Source: Zelopaecilomyces penicillatus (lineage: Eukaryota; Ascomycota; Sordariomycetes; Hypocreales; Pseudodiploosporaceae). From it: a stretch of DNA of 64,000 nucleotides. The notes under the pieces are model-generated. The model did no database searches. It saw only the letters and a list, made by a program, of their open reading frames with translations, and had not been told where the DNA came from. Below, one piece after another: positions 46,946-60,377 of the stretch; the first letter of the stretch is position 1, and every line of letters begins with the position of its first letter. The position numbers were made by a program, and so were the translations under genes. The stretch lies in assembly GCA_005765155.1 (NCBI GenBank), contig VCCP01000004.1, forward strand, positions 4,154,001 through 4,218,000, written 5' to 3'.

Positions 46946-48424
46946 CTAAATCATTCTGTTTTCCGTATGAACAACCTGCCATGGCCCGAAGTAATCGACT
47001 TCTCCGTAGGCTGGCGGGAGCACACGAACCATTCTGCCTGTTCCCCAATCCACAAACCACTGCTTGCCCTTGCTGATGATGTAGTTTGATTTACGAGGAC
47101 TTCTGAAGAGTAAATTGCTGTAACAAAGCTTGGCATAAAGTAGGTCATGGGCGGTGGACCATTGATGTTCAGGAAACCACTTTCCGGAGTGAGGGTCAAT
47201 GGCAACATGGGGATAAGATGAGGTGCTCAAGCGATGAACTGGGTCGATACGAGGAGGGGGCACTATGAATGCGCCGGTTGTTTGTTCCTCTGCCTCGGGT
47301 GAACGGTTCCGAGGAGGTGCTGGCGTTGGTTTGGGTAGCGGTCTAGGGGAGGAGGAACGTCTCTCCGAAGGTTGTGACGCAGATGCGTCAGTGGGCTGAT
47401 CTGCTGTCGTCGTAAATCCCATTCCAGTCTGGTTTTGGAACCATCGAATTCTTTGAATTCGTGGAATGGACATATCTCGGGGGAAATCTCGATCATCAAT
47501 AGGGGCGGCCACATCGATGGCTGCGAAGAGACACTCGAGCCATTTGATGAAAGTGCTCAGTTCAATACAAGAAAGAAGGAATTGATCAGTCTCAGCACGG
47601 ATGCGTATAACATAACGGCGTCTGTAAGAGGGAGGGTATGTTAGCCATGGATGTTCTGAGTGTCATATAGTTTGGCTCAATGGGGGGGGCAAGGGTATTT
47701 ATCTGCCTTACTTTTTGTAATCAGCGGCGATACCAGCATCCGCGTGCAAAAGACTGTATGTTTTCTCAAGCTTCGCCTTCCGGACCCAGGGAGGGTTGTC
47801 AGGGGATATAGTCGGCCCATCGCGTGTCTTCCCCCAACCCCAATCCTTCTTGACAGTGTACAGACTTAGGGCAGTTCCGTTGAGAGTGACAAAGGAAGTG
47901 TGCCACTGACGGTCCTCTGCACGCTTGATCGTATTTTCAATTTCATGCTTCTTGGAGAAGACACCTTCGAGCATGATAGAACTCGAATAGTTGGGCAGAG
48001 CCTCGCTGTCGTCATCATCAATCACGGCGCAACTGTCACTGCTACCGCGACGACGTCGTTCTAGCTCGGCGGCCTCCTTGGCTTTGTCCTTTGCCTTGCT
48101 TTTGCTTTTGCTCTTGATCTTGATCTTCTTGTTGCTGCTCTTGCTTTTCCTCCTCCCTCCCTCCTCGACCGCGGCTGCGGATGGTCTCCTCTCGTTCATG
48201 TCTTTGTTTTGTTTGGCGTTGCTGCCGTCACCATTCCCATCGCTTGGCCCTGGTGAGGAGCGCAGCTCCTGGTAGGCAGGCGGCTGTGACGGACGTCGAG
48301 GCGGTGCGGTCATTATGCGTTGATAGAGAAAGTCCTCCTCCATGGATAGACGCCGCCGGAGAGGCGGCGCAGTTTCTGAGGATGACTGTCCATCGCTTGC
48401 GGCCAAGGCATCGCGGAGTTCCAT
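46946..48424 (-). CDS. PH-domain protein, fungal, unknown role
   Basis: Exons 48424-47712 and 47621-46946 (minus strand) join in frame to give 462 residues. A pleckstrin-homology domain spans about 147-280. It begins at SIMLEGVFSKKHEIE, runs through RQWHTSFVTLNGTALSLYTV, and crosses the intron into RRYVIRIRAETDQFLLSC and the final helix FIKWLECLFAAID. PH domains bind phosphoinositides or proteins and recruit proteins to membranes. Before it lie a PPAY motif (48-51), a strongly basic Lys/Ser stretch (91-126) that could serve as nuclear or membrane targeting, and LPNY (143-146). The C-terminal part is Pro/Ser-rich and then a conserved-looking globular tail with several Trp residues. I do not know a named orthologue. 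Confidence 0.85.
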
Positions 48425-51400
48425 AGGGACAGGCCGGCTTATATGTCCCGGCTCGGACGGGACGATGGGGCAGGATAGACAATGCTGGGGTGACAGGGTT
48501 GACGTCGACGTCGACGTCTTCTGCTAGTGTTGGGGCGTGTGACTCTTGAGTTGACAGGAGGAGTCTCCGTAGATGGAGTCAAACCAGATTCTGTAGTATT
48601 CATAACGACCCGCTCGGAAGCATCATGGGTCCGTACGAATAGAAGATTCGAACAATGCAAGGACGAAGGACCAGAAAACCTGTAGAAGACTGGAGACGTG
48701 CGTGGGGGGGTGGCCAAGCAAGCAGTTTGAACAGGGACGTTTGTGCAGTACCTGCACGGCGGCTCTTTTGCTAGCGGCGATGGGACCCGTCACAGATTAG
48801 GCGGATCTGGAGGCTTGAGCAGGATCACCCCCGTTTTCCGATGAAGCGGCCGTGACGAAGCAAAGGACGGAGAGCTGCGTAGAATGGAGACGACGGGCCT
48901 GGTAGGAGAGAGGTTTGTTTGAATGTGGAACGTGAGCGGGTGGTGGCAAGGAGTATAATGGTTTCGTCCGTCTGTGGTAGCACGAGTGAGTGTATGGGTA
49001 CCGTTAGGCTGGCAAGCTAGGCGAATGACGAGCGGCAGATGGGTGAGTGCAAAAACGAGCAGTGCATAAACGGACAGGTCAAGGCCGGCCGGCCAGGGGG
49101 ATCCCCGAGCAGCAGAAAGGGCTGGGTTGGTGGAGGGGCGTGTGCGAGTAGCCGTGGGCGTGGACGATGGCCAAGGAGGGCGAGAGAGGAGCGCTGGACA
49201 GAGGTGCCAGTATTACAACTAGGGCGTGGGAGCCGGGCTAGCTGCCAGGGCTGGCTTGGGCGAGAGCTGCAAAGGCGAGGATTGGAGCGCAACGAACGTG
49301 CCTGGGGAGCTCGGGGGGGCGATTGAAAGCGATGATTTGCTGGGCGACTGAGATGATGTTTCTGATGGGGTTTCCGATGGTGGACCCTCTGCCAGCTGAG
49401 CCGCTTCGGGAGCCTCACCCGGCAGAGCGTTGGCTGGGACAAGCCTGGACAGGGAGGCGTCGGGAGGCGCTGGCTAACAGGCTGGGCCAAGTCGTTTGAC
49501 GGCGTCGATATCGATCTGGAGTTTGGCGATGCGATGTGTGTGGCGGATGGTTTGCAGAATGGAAGTGGACAGGAGGCAGTTGGTGATGGTTATTTGCCTG
49601 CCTCTAGTAGGTAATTCCTATTGGGAGGGAAAGAGCCTGGAACAGATGCACAACTTCCATCTGCGGCGGAGGCTCAGCAGCGCGTGAACGCAGCACAGTG
49701 CGCAGCCGACGAACGTCTACAGGGCAGGTAAATGCCTGTCTTCTGCGCTTGATACTGTATTGCCATGAGTGGCTTGCTGCTGCGACGGCAAACGGCAAAC
49801 CCCAAATCTACAGGTAAGACGGAGTGTGCGAAAACACCGTTTGCCGCACAGTGCATGGGCTGAGGAATGTTCGCTGCAGGTTGGAGCCTCTGCACTGTGC
49901 CTCACGTGGTGTGTTCGGCAACAGCACTGGTTCAGGAGGGAATGTGCGCTATAGGGCGTAATGTACTACCAGCAGCACCATCAGCAAACATACATACCAT
50001 AATAGTACAGTACAACAGCAGAGCAATCCGTAATAGCAGAAAAATAGTTTCGGACGATCTGGACAGGTTTGGGTAACTCGCCGTGACCGGCCGCCGAGAG
50101 AGCCGATGCGTGTCGCGCGCAAACCCAGCGATAGCCCCAGCAAAAAGCCACTAAGCCCTGGCCGGTAGGTGGGAACTTGTGGAACCGGGGGTGTGGGGGG
50201 GGGGGGGTTCTTTTGGGGCCTTTTGCGGAAGCTGCGGCATGTTGAGGTTGAGGTGATCCAATATGGGGCTGGGTGGTGTCCTTTGCATGTTGTATGGGTG
50301 GTGATGAGTTTGACCTGGTGCCTGGGTCGTTGAGGGAGTTTCCAGCTTTGAATCCGACCCAGGTCCGAGTACGAAAATACGCAGTACGCAATACGCAGCT
50401 ACCTACGATGAGGGCCATGGGACGGGATGCAAGGTAATATGGAATATAAAGGGGGCCGCAACCAACCACAACAGCAAAGCAAAGCACTTTGATGGGTTTG
50501 GAATTTTCATATATATTACCGGCAAAGCCCTGGAAATAAGGGCATGCAAGCCATCCGCAGCCAGATGGTTTGTGCGTCCATATAGTTCATCCCAGGTGCG
50601 ATGCCTGCCTCTAGGACAAGAAGAAGAATAAAGACAATCACTTGAGTGCTGTAGAAGTGTGTTAGTATGTTGTTGGGTATCAGTTGTTGGGTAGGTAGGT
50701 AAGGTAGGAGATATTCTGTCTGTAAAGTTTGTTCTAGCATTCTTCGGCGTTATTTCCTCCAACAGCCAAGCTTCAGCGCCCTGCACCACCCCCACTCCCC
50801 TCCTCCCCACTAAAGCAAAAAGGCCCTGTAATTAAGCCTGTTGAGGTTGTAGATTCGAACTTTCCATGGACGGACTGGGGACTTCGTTTGGTTTTTGTTT
50901 TTTTTACTACCTGGGGTATTACGAGTGATCTGGGTTGCGCCATCGAATCCCACCAAATGTATCACCGCCCACCGGGAACGCCGGTGGACCTTTTAATTCC
51001 GGTACCGTAAAAGATGTCGGAATTATCGTTCCTTTGCTTGCCCTGGCTTTATGTATGTACGTATGCCTCTTGTATTTTGGTTAGTCTTATTATTTCAATT
51101 CTTATTCAACGCTTTTTTTCAAAGATATGTTCCTTTGACTGATCAATAACACAAATACTCGGCCTTGTCCGGAGCAAAGGCCTACTGCTCCTCATCTCCA
51201 ACGATGCTCACGTGCAGCGTAATTCCAAATGACAAAGAGGTCTCCAGCGCTCGTTTTCCAAACGACAGTGGACAGTCCAGGGCATTAATAAAGCCCCCTC
51301 TCGGAACTTTTGACAGCCCCTTGGCACCTTTGAAGCGCCATGCTCTGGCTCACTGCCTCGGCCCCCCCCCCCCCTGTCTCCCCCACAGCCCACTACAGTA

Positions 51401-54400
51401 CAGTGCCTGTACGGCAGCCCACAGCAGCCCACAAAGGCCCTTTGCTCACCCACAGTGGCACAGCACAGCAGGGCAGCACAGCACAGCACACTGACATACA
51501 CCCCCCTTCCTTTTTGCAGCCACCCCCCACATGACTTCCTCTCGTGCACCTTTATGGCCTCCTCCATCATCGCCATCATCGCCATCCGTTGCCCCGTTTG
51601 CTCCGAATCTCCTTTGCCCGTCAACCTCCATCGTGCATGCCTTGGCGCTGCGTTCCTATTTGCGCTTCTATTTAATATCAATCATCGATCCCACCATAAG
51701 CATCCCTGTGTGTTGGAGATGAAAGCCACTCCCGGCCTCCATTCCACATACCAAGTAAGCAGGAACCCAATATCCCGAAAATCCAACACCCCGGCAGGAT
51801 GATGATATTGGCTTCCCCCGTGTGCAATTTTTAGCAACACGCTTTTGCCATAGATGCTACCGTAACTCTGTCGATGGAATGGAATGGACGTTAAAAAAGA
51901 TGGGGTACCCGTCCCGCCCACACACACATGTCCAATCCCAGCAGTGAAGCATGAACGATAAACTTCAACTCCGTCAATTCCAAACCGTGGCTCCTCTTCC
52001 AATGCGCCTCCGAACGGATATGCGGTCACGGTATTTCAAGTTAAAGCAAGTACATTGTTGCTTTGTATCCAACTCCTTTGCACATGTGAAGCTCTCCGCA
52101 AGCACATGCCCAGATGCCGTCCATGATGACTACAGTACGTGCCTACCTACCTATCTTACATGTAAGTGAGGGCACAACACACAATGAATGCAAAGACAGG
52201 TGGCCGAGTTGACAACAAATCATCCGTGTTTTTGTCCCCACACACCCCCCCGGCCTGGCCGGACAGTCGGTCGACCTTTTGTACGAGCCTCTTGGCAGGC
52301 ACGGATCCGGAAAGGAGGCGTTATCCTGGGGTTGGGGGGGACCGTTTGCTCTGCAGAGAAATGCTGTGCAAGACCAGTCCTTCCAGAACATGCAACGACT
52401 TTTGTTCTATTGATTGATCGGCAAACCTGTGCTTTTCAAATGATTTATTTCGTCAAGCATGTTCTCTCTGCCACTCATTTCTAAGCTTCTGATGGAGCGA
52501 GGGAGAAGGAGAGGGGAAATCAACGCAACTCAAGTGCCAATCTTTGCCTTGTCTTTTTTTTTTAAAAAGCAAACGCTAGCTCTGCAACGGCTTTGCAATG
52601 CCGGCGCTTCTTTCCGCTTGGGCGCTGCGTTTCATCGTCTGAAGGGCTATTTTCAGAGTTTCTCTCTTTGTCTACTCGTCACACTCACTCACTCACACAC
52701 ACACAACACCCCCTCCCTCCCTCCCAAACTCCGCCGGCCGAGTGATGACGATGGATGCTGCTGTTGAACCCCCTCCCCCCACTGTGAAGCAATGGAAGTA
52801 CTAAACTGGGCAATTCCAGTCCGTAACTCCGGCACTGTCTAATCCGCCGACCACCACCTAATCAAGTCTTTCCCCTCCCCGTGTGATATGAATGTGGCCT
52901 CCCCAAATGCCGATCCCGCTTTTCGTTGTCTCCTCTCTCATCTGGGCTCTGCCGACTTGGCAAGCTAGCGGCCATTGCTGATTGCGAATTTGCAAATGCA
53001 TTGCATTGAAAAATGGCGGAGCTAGAGGGGAAGCTACTGCTAGAGAAATACCCAAGGCAACTCGAATTATTACCTTCAAGGTACCTTTGCTAGGTGCAAC
53101 TTAACTTGGTACCCAGCCTCGCCCTCACCAAATCCCGGGAAAATAAGCTTCAAGTACGGATCAATATTCCCGTAGAGAGAAAATGCAGTATATAGTCATA
53201 CGATACTACATAAGCCTGACAGGCACCGATGCGGCCGTTTGGGAAACTTGGACATGGGGGGCCCGTGTCTCTCTGTATTTGCGTTGATTTGATATTTTAT
53301 ACCAACCTGTCCGTCCTATCGTTTGCAAACGTCTCTGGCCTTTTGTGTCCTCTTGTCATCCATCGCCCGTGACAAAAGATCCCGTTCCTTCGCTTCACAT
53401 GTAGGCATCTAGACCACCACTCCCCCCCCATATGCCATTCTAAGAAACGCGCCCCGTACTTTCTTTTTTCCTTTTCCATCTCTCCCTTGTGCTTTTTTCC
53501 TATAATACATACCTACTTGAGTACTGATACACTAATAATAATAGTATGCTACCCAAAAGGCCCTGGATCCTGTGGAGGCACTCCAAGAACTCGTCTCATC
53601 ACATGAGGTGACGAATAATGGGCTGAAATAGCTCATTCGACAGGGGGTCTTTCTATTATTTTTTTCAACCAGTCGAATTAGGTAATCTGCGCGGAGTTTC
53701 TTTCTCGGGACGATTTAAAACCGGCAAGTATACGTATATTGATTGAGATTCATCCCACTTAAAAGTCCCATTCTATGGGACATATGACGAGAGTAAAATG
53801 TGTCTGAACTTGGCCGGGGGCTTCCAGACAGGACAAGGGGCCGGTGGAAACGATTCGTGTAGGGCAAAATGCAACCGATGATAGTTTCGACAATAGTTTA
53901 TTCAAGACGTAGCCCTCGGATGTTCGGCACTGGCCGGTTCTTTTTGGGTCCTTTTGCTCTCTCTCTCTTTCTTTGACACAAAGGAAAAACAATATCATGC
54001 CTTGAGTTTTTTTAATTATCTCTTGTCCGAGGTTGAGGGCTGCCTCCTTCTGGGTCTTCCACGGAGCCCAAATGTCTCCACCCTTCTTCGTGTTACCAAA
54101 GTCGGGTTTCCAGTTTTTTCTAGAAGGATTTTGCTCATGATATATCGCCACCCGGCCGCTTCCGCCGCATTGCCGAAGTGCTTTTTGCTTAGTGCCCTTT
54201 TTAAAAAAAAAAAAAAAAAAAAACTTGCACTAATTATTACATATTTACAATCCCCCCCGCCGGGCACGGCTGTGATCGGTTCAGGGCTAAAGGGAGAGAG
54301 AAAACGTGCTACCACCACCACCACCTCGGAAATAACATTTCTTCTGTGGGAATTGAATAGTGGAATGTTCTAATTGGAAATTTTAGTGTTTGAGTAGCCG

Positions 54401-56093
54401 AGAAAGAAAGAAGGAAAAAAATTGGGTAACCATTTTGGTTTGATTGTGTCACAAATTCCACTCAAAGTGTGGATGTGAGCAAGGTTGTTCCAAGTGTCAC
54501 GACCAAAACATCTTATGTCTGGAGGTTAAACACACACGCATACTTTGAAACCTACATTCACAGATATCTTTCTATAAGTAGAGGCGTTAACCAACCCCTG
54601 GTACGTTAAAAAATGTCTATGACGTTTAGGACAACCATCTATTTGCCTATGGAATAATAATGGGGGAGTGAGGCAAGTAATTTGATCAAGGGTAGGCCAG
54701 CGACCACACGACACACTTTTAACCCCACCAGTTTCTTTCTCTTTTTATAATAAACCTGGCTAGACGTGATGCATTCTTCCAGATGGGCTTGCGTACATAC
54801 TATTACTTCCGTTCTTGATATAGTAAAAAAACATATTCAGCTCTTCTGCAAGATAACTAAACTCAACTGGTAGAAAAAAAATCCATTTTTACTGTTTTTG
54901 CCACCTCCTAACAGAAAGGTCTAGCCAGCATTTATATAAAGGGTTGCATCAATATAAAATCTATATATCACTGGTATTCATGAAATACCCAGACCAGAAA
55001 CTGCCGAGGCTGCGTGTATACAATATACGCGTATATCAACTTTATTCTCGTTACCTCTCCAAAAATCATCTTCAATCCGAACCAGCAAGACACGAGATTC
55101 GAGCAACAAAAGTTAAAGAACTGTCATTGCCACAGTCTAGCCCAGATGTCTCTATCAACACTCACAAGGAACTTTGAATACATATTTCATTCCTGATAAC
55201 ACTTACCTGAGTATGCGAACATGAGAGGTACCAAACATTCATGCCATTTCTAAACCATCAAATTACGAAAGAGTCAAGGGCACCGACGCGTAATTGTGAA
55301 TGTCAAGTAAAGCATCCCTCCTCTCCATGTATTCACCCGTGACTTCTTAAAGTAAGCCGGCAAGACATTTCTCATATTTCCCTGCTGGGAACCAGCCTAA
55401 GTGCCTATTATACATTTCATTCTTTTGCCTTATGCTTCCCGAAAACCCCTATTCCACCGGTCCATGAAAGCCATCGTCCATCGCCGTTCGCCTTAACAAC
55501 CAAAGGACAACTCCGCCCACCTGCTACAGAATCTGCAACAATGTCCAGCGTTCCCCCTGAAATATACATGTAACCACGCAGCCTCTCCAACCAATAGCCT
55601 CCCCCCTTTCATAATTACCGGACTTCGCAACTTTTGCCACAAAAGCCATGCCTCGTGAGCTCGTTAAGCCCACCAAACGCAGTAACGAGAAAAAAAAAGC
55701 AATTGCAGAGCCATGAGAAACAACGTCAAGGGGAAAATAAAAATCCGATCATAACCCAGGCCCATTCGACTCCATATACAGCTCTGAGGATGCCCAAAAG
55801 GACTGACCACATGAGTGCTGTCGAAAAAACTCAACCCCAACCCCCATATCCACATCCCCAGTGTCCCTTCGCAACGATCATATCCGCTCACATCTGTGCC
55901 GTCTTGCAGTTGTATTGAGATCATGCCCCTAGAGGGTAAAAACCCTCCCCCAAAAAATCATGTTTTTAGCTCAGTCATTGAGCCATAATTTTGAATCCGG
56001 TCTAAGCCGTGCGGTGAGTTGAATATCCCCACCATCACAGTCACCACAACCTTGCTTGCTTCGTACGCCGCTTCTCAGATATATTCAGACCAT
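48425..56093. other. 7.7 kb region without a recognised gene
   Basis: Positions 48425-49500 are GC-rich and probably form the promoter and leader of the PH-domain gene. Further right the sequence is of mixed composition with many homopolymer runs (G near 50200, C near 51365, A21 at 54203-54223). Open frames are short, overlap on both strands and have no recognisable products. I saw no transposon protein. Confidence 0.5.
54203..54223 (+). repeat. A21 homopolymer
   Basis: Twenty-one consecutive A on the plus strand in non-coding DNA. It could be a retroposed poly(A) remnant or simple replication slippage; no flanking duplication was identified. Confidence 0.8.
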
Positions 56094-57857
56094 TCAAGCA
56101 GCTGTGGGTGCAGGTGCACCGCCTCGACCACGAGCAGCTCCGCCGCGGCCACGGTTTTGTCCAGAGAAGTTACCTCTGGAGTTGCCCTGGCCTCCTCGGT
56201 TGCCGTCAAAGCCACCACGTCCACGGCCTGACGCATTGCCTCGGCCTGATCCGAAGCCGCTGCCTCCGAATGCGGCAGACTTGGGTCGTCGGGGTTCGAC
56301 GACAATGTTCTCACCATTCACACTATGAGGGTTGCTACTCAAAGCAGTCTGGTAGCCCTCAACGGTCTTGTACTCAACAAAAGCGCAGTTCTATCAATCA
56401 GAATTAGCATCTAATTTAAGCTACACATCACCATGCTGGTGTCATAATTGGGTACATACCTTGGAGCGGTTGATGTCGAAGTACGCCAACTCGCCGTGAG
56501 CAGCCAAAGCGCTTCGGAGGTCTGCCTCCTGAACCTTCTCGGTGACGTACTTGACATAACCCATTGTTCCCTCCTTCTCAGCGACATTGCCTGAGATGGA
56601 CTGAGGTCGACCCTGGCGTTTTGGGTCGATACCGGCGGTCTGCCATGCAGTCGTCTCTTTCTCCTTGACCGGAGCCTCGGCTGCCGGAGCTGGAGCACTG
56701 GTCTGCGCGGGGGCAGCAGCTGGTGCAGCTACAGGTGCAGGCGCAGGAGCGCGGCTCTGATTTGTGGCAGGAGGAGTAGCAGTCTTAGGGAGAGGAACAA
56801 CAGGTCGGGGGCCAGCAGCAGCAGCCGCTCGGCTAGCCCAAGTCATAGGCTTGGGAGGGGCAGCAGGCTCAACGGGGGCGGGCTCAGCAGCTTGAGGTGC
56901 GGGCTTAGCGGCCGGGGTTGGGCTGGGGTCTGCGGGCTTCTCGGCCTGCTTTGCGTCTTCCTCGGCAAGCTCCTTGGCGGCGGTCTCTGGGTCGACAGCG
57001 GGGGATGCGTCAACCTCAGGTGCGGATGTCTGGGCAACTTCGACTGGTGCTTCTGATTCGGTACCGTTGATAGGTGTGGTCTCCTCCTCGAGCTTCTGGC
57101 CCACGGCCTTGATGTCAACTGCCTCCGCCTTGACAGGCTCGGCCTTTTCGGCCTCTGCCTCGACAGGGGCAGCTACCTCGGCTGCAGGAGCTTCGGGCTC
57201 AGGGATGGCGGCCTCAGCGACTTCCTCAGCAGGTTCCTCATCTCCATCCTCATTGATATACCGCAGGATATCGTTGAGAACGAAATAGCCTGAAGGCTGC
57301 TGTGCGAGGACGAAGGTCTGAACGAATTTCTTGGGTTCTCCGGCTTTGTTAGAGGTCTCACCGATGACCTGGATGACAATGTTTTCGAATGAGGCCTGTG
57401 AATCGACATTGGAAACTCGGACCTTGCAGTCTTGGAACTCGAGCTTCTTGATGCGCTCTTGGATTGCCTAACCATCATGTCAGATGAGTTCAAATTGACA
57501 GAGAGCGGAGTTTTGAAGCACTCATACCTGTCGTCCAACTGATACATTGGTCACCTCGGCTTCGAGCCCGTACACAAACTGAGAGCGTTTACCATAGAAG
57601 AGCTAACAAAAAAAACATAAGTTAGAGCCAGGACTTCAGCAGATACAGCCAAGGCAACTTACGTGAAGCTTCTCAGGCGACTTGCTCAAGGTGGTGTAGT
57701 ACTGCTCGACGAAATACCAGCCGACCTCATCCTTGGAGAGGTTGCTGCTGTTTCCACCTGAAGTAGTTCCCGCATCGATGGAGGCTGGTACGCCTGCGGA
57801 CTGGTCGGCGGAGCTCTTGTACTGCTCCTGTTGGGCGAATGAACCGTTTGTAGCCAT
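56094..57857 (-). CDS. G3BP-like protein: NTF2-like domain, RRM and RGG tail
   Basis: Exons 57857-57663, 57602-57528, 57467-56460 and 56390-56094 (minus strand) join in frame to give 524 residues. The NTF2-like domain starts at VGWYFVEQYYTTLSKSPEKLH (about 45) and runs to SGYFVLNDILRYI (about 150). A long acidic, then Pro/Ala-rich linker follows (about 155-390). The RRM spans about 393-464, with GYVKYV as RNP2 and CAFVEY as RNP1; the last intron splits it. The tail from about 470 is Gly/Arg-rich. This is the G3BP/Bre5/Nxt3 architecture. In other fungi these proteins are cofactors of the Ubp3-type deubiquitinase, and in animals they nucleate stress granules. The same roles here are inferred. 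Confidence 0.92.
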
Positions 57858-59488
57858 GGCTAGACTTGGAGTCTGTAAAATCTAATGTGGGAGTATTGGT
57901 GGATGGTGGAAAGGTGCCAGGGGCCGACGTTGCGTCAAGGTTGGGTTTCAACACAAACGCAAAAAAACTACAATGAGAAGCACCAATTTGAAAGGCAGAG
58001 AGTTGGCGCAAGAAATTTGGAGCGAGAAGTTTCCCTCGATGTCGGTCGAAGGGAGAGGCGAGATGATGACGCGAAAATGAGTGGAGGAGGAGCACCCGTT
58101 AAATGGCAAAACAACCAGAGGTCGCTTTTCGCAAATCGGATGATGGTAAGTTGAGAGAAGGAAGAAGTCTAGAGTCTCGTCGAAGCTCGGAGGGAGATGA
58201 AAAGTCGAAGGAGGGGAACCAGATCGGGTTTCGAAGGATGGAAGAGAAGAGGAGGAGAGAGGCGATGATTGCAGGAACTCGGGGAGCTTCTTTGATGTTG
58301 CTGTGTGAGGTGTGAGGAGGAAAAAATAACACATTTGGGGTCAATCACCCCAACGGCACATGGTCCGTGCGTCCCACGATACTTGCTCGGATCGGAATTT
58401 CAGGGCAAATTTCCCGGGGCAACGTCCTCTGGAAGCCCTCGCTGGCTTTGTCACCAAGAATCCCAGGGCAGCTGCTGCACTGCTCGCTGAGTGTTTTACG
58501 TCAGTAAGCAACGGGCTGGCATGCGAGCATCTATCTCCACCTCCACAGCTCGCATCCAGCCATTAGCCACCACCCAGAACGCCTGTTGTCCACCCACGAT
58601 GCCGCACGCCATTGAGATGCGATGCAAACAGCAGAGACGAACCAGACCTGTCAGTTCTTTGTATCACCTCTGCTGGAATGCACCCGTCACCCGGCTCGTG
58701 CCTTGTTCCCGGGGTAGTCCCACTCCCGCTAGTTTCAGATGCCAAAGAGCTGGCATGAACGCAAAACACGCAGGGCGTTAATACTGCTTGGGCTACTGAG
58801 TTAGGCAGGGAGGTATTATCGTTGGTAAATCTTGGGACCTCTTGACAGTGGTCGCATAGCTCGTTGGTGGCGCGTCATCATAGCCGTAGGTGCGAAGTAT
58901 CTTATTTGCAGGTGGCTGTCGGCTTGTCTAGGAACCTTGTAGTCGCAGGCATCTACTCTTTATGGCTTTCTATAACAATGATCCGGCTTGTGAACGGGTG
59001 AAAGAAGAAGAAAGTCATCAGATGGAGCGAATTGTCTGAAATGTATCTGTAATTTAGAGTCATCTCCAGTTAGAAGGTAGGCATTTCTCATCATCTGCGG
59101 ACAGATGCATCCTAACCAGGTTGCCAGGTTTGCCAGGTTCACCTCGGTGAGCTTTGGGGCGCTCCATTCCAATGTTGCACTGATACAACCACTGAAGCGC
59201 TGTAGCCTGTACTCTCGTACAGAGCGGACTTACAGCAGGATCCCTGCCAGACTTCTCGGTGAAGGACTGCGGGGTCCCGCCGCCCACCTCGATTTTTTTA
59301 ATCGGCACCTGGAAATTTTTCCACAATCTTATCGAAATCTCGGCTGGGCACGTAAACCGTCTTTTTCCCTTTCAAATCGACACCCGCCCACGACAAGGAC
59401 ACACTTATATACCCGAACCCCCAATTTACTACCTACCGAATTACTGGGACTTTTTAAAAACAAAAAAGTCCAGCACATAACCGACAGA
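57858..59488. other. Divergent promoter region, G3BP-like gene and MRT4
   Basis: Non-coding. The part next to 57858 holds the G3BP-like leader, and the part next to 59488 the MRT4 promoter, with an RRPE-like element at 59311-59322 and a GATGAG (PAC-core) on the minus strand at 59087-59092. No further gene recognised. Confidence 0.6.
59311..59322 (-). promoter_or_regulatory. RRPE-like element in the MRT4 promoter
   Basis: The plus strand reads GGAAATTTTTCC and the minus strand GGAAAAATTTCC, close to the yeast RRPE consensus TGAAAAATTTTC. It lies 167 bp upstream of the MRT4 start codon. RRPE is a hallmark of ribosome-biogenesis promoters in yeasts and is bound by Stb3. Function here is inferred. 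Confidence 0.45.
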
Positions 59489-60377
59489 ATGCCCAAGTCA
59501 AAACGCGCAAAGGTCTTCAACCTCACCCAGGTCTCCAAAAAGACCCGCGAGCAAAAGGACCAGCTCTTCCAAAATATCCGCGATGCGGTCCCCGAGTACC
59601 AGCACTGCTTTGTCTTCAATGTCGACAACATGCGAAACAACTATCTGAAGGACGTGCGCCGGGAGCTCTCAGATTGCCGGTAAGAGAACACACGGTCGTC
59701 TTTCCTTTTGTAAAAAGAGTTTGTTGCTGACCTGACCTTTCTTCCACCCTTTCACTAGACTCTTCTTCGGCAAGACGAAACTTATGGCAAAGGCCCTGGG
59801 CCAGACCCCCTCCGAAGCAATTGCCCCTGGCATTGAAGGTCTGACACCTCATCTGGCAGGCAACGTCGGCCTTCTTCTTACCAACCGCCCTGTGGAGACC
59901 ATCATCGAGTACTTCTCCAAGCTCGCCCCCGTTGACTTTGCTCGTGCTGGAGTCAACGCCTCGCGCTCTTTCACTATCCCCGCCGGTGTAGTCTATGCCA
60001 CCGCCGGTGAGGTCCCCGAGGATTACGATGTGCCGCTGGAGCATTCCATTGAGCCTGAGCTGCGCCGATTGGGTGTTCCTACGAGGATGGTCAAGGGAAA
60101 GATTGTCTTGGGTGACGAGAGCGGAGAGGGAGAGGGCTACGTTGTGTGCAAGGATGGTGATGTTCTTGACTCTAGGCAGACGAGATTGCTGAAGCTATTT
60201 GGCGTCTGCCTGAGTGAGTTCAAGGTTCAGATCGTTGGGTAAGTTCTACCTTTTGCGCTATTTGCTTTAATGACAGTGGTGCCTTTCTAACAATCAAATA
60301 GCTATTGGAGTTCAGCCACTGGCGAAGTAACGAACATTGACTTAACTCCCACTGAGGAAGTTATGGATGAAAACTAA
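59489..60377 (+). CDS. MRT4: Ribosome assembly factor Mrt4
   Basis: Exons 59489-59679, 59759-60238 and 60302-60377 join in frame to give 248 residues, about the usual length for Mrt4. The protein begins MPKSKRAKVFNLTQVSKKTR and continues with the uL10-type fold (FVFNVDNMRNNYLKDVRREL, FFGKTKLMAKALG, GNVGLLLTNRPVETIIEYF). It ends soon after YWSSATGEV, without the P1/P2-binding extension and acidic tail of the true ribosomal stalk protein P0. Mrt4 acts in the nucleolus, holding the stalk site on pre-60S particles until P0 replaces it. The start is the ATG just before the conserved N-terminus. Confidence 0.96.

Noticed and set aside
49017..49490. 157-codon Pro/Arg-rich frame on the minus strand
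   Set aside because: Composition follows the GC-rich promoter of the PH-domain gene; no family features.
54203..54223. A21 tract as evidence of a retroposon
   Set aside because: No coding remnant or target-site duplication was seen next to it; simple slippage explains it.
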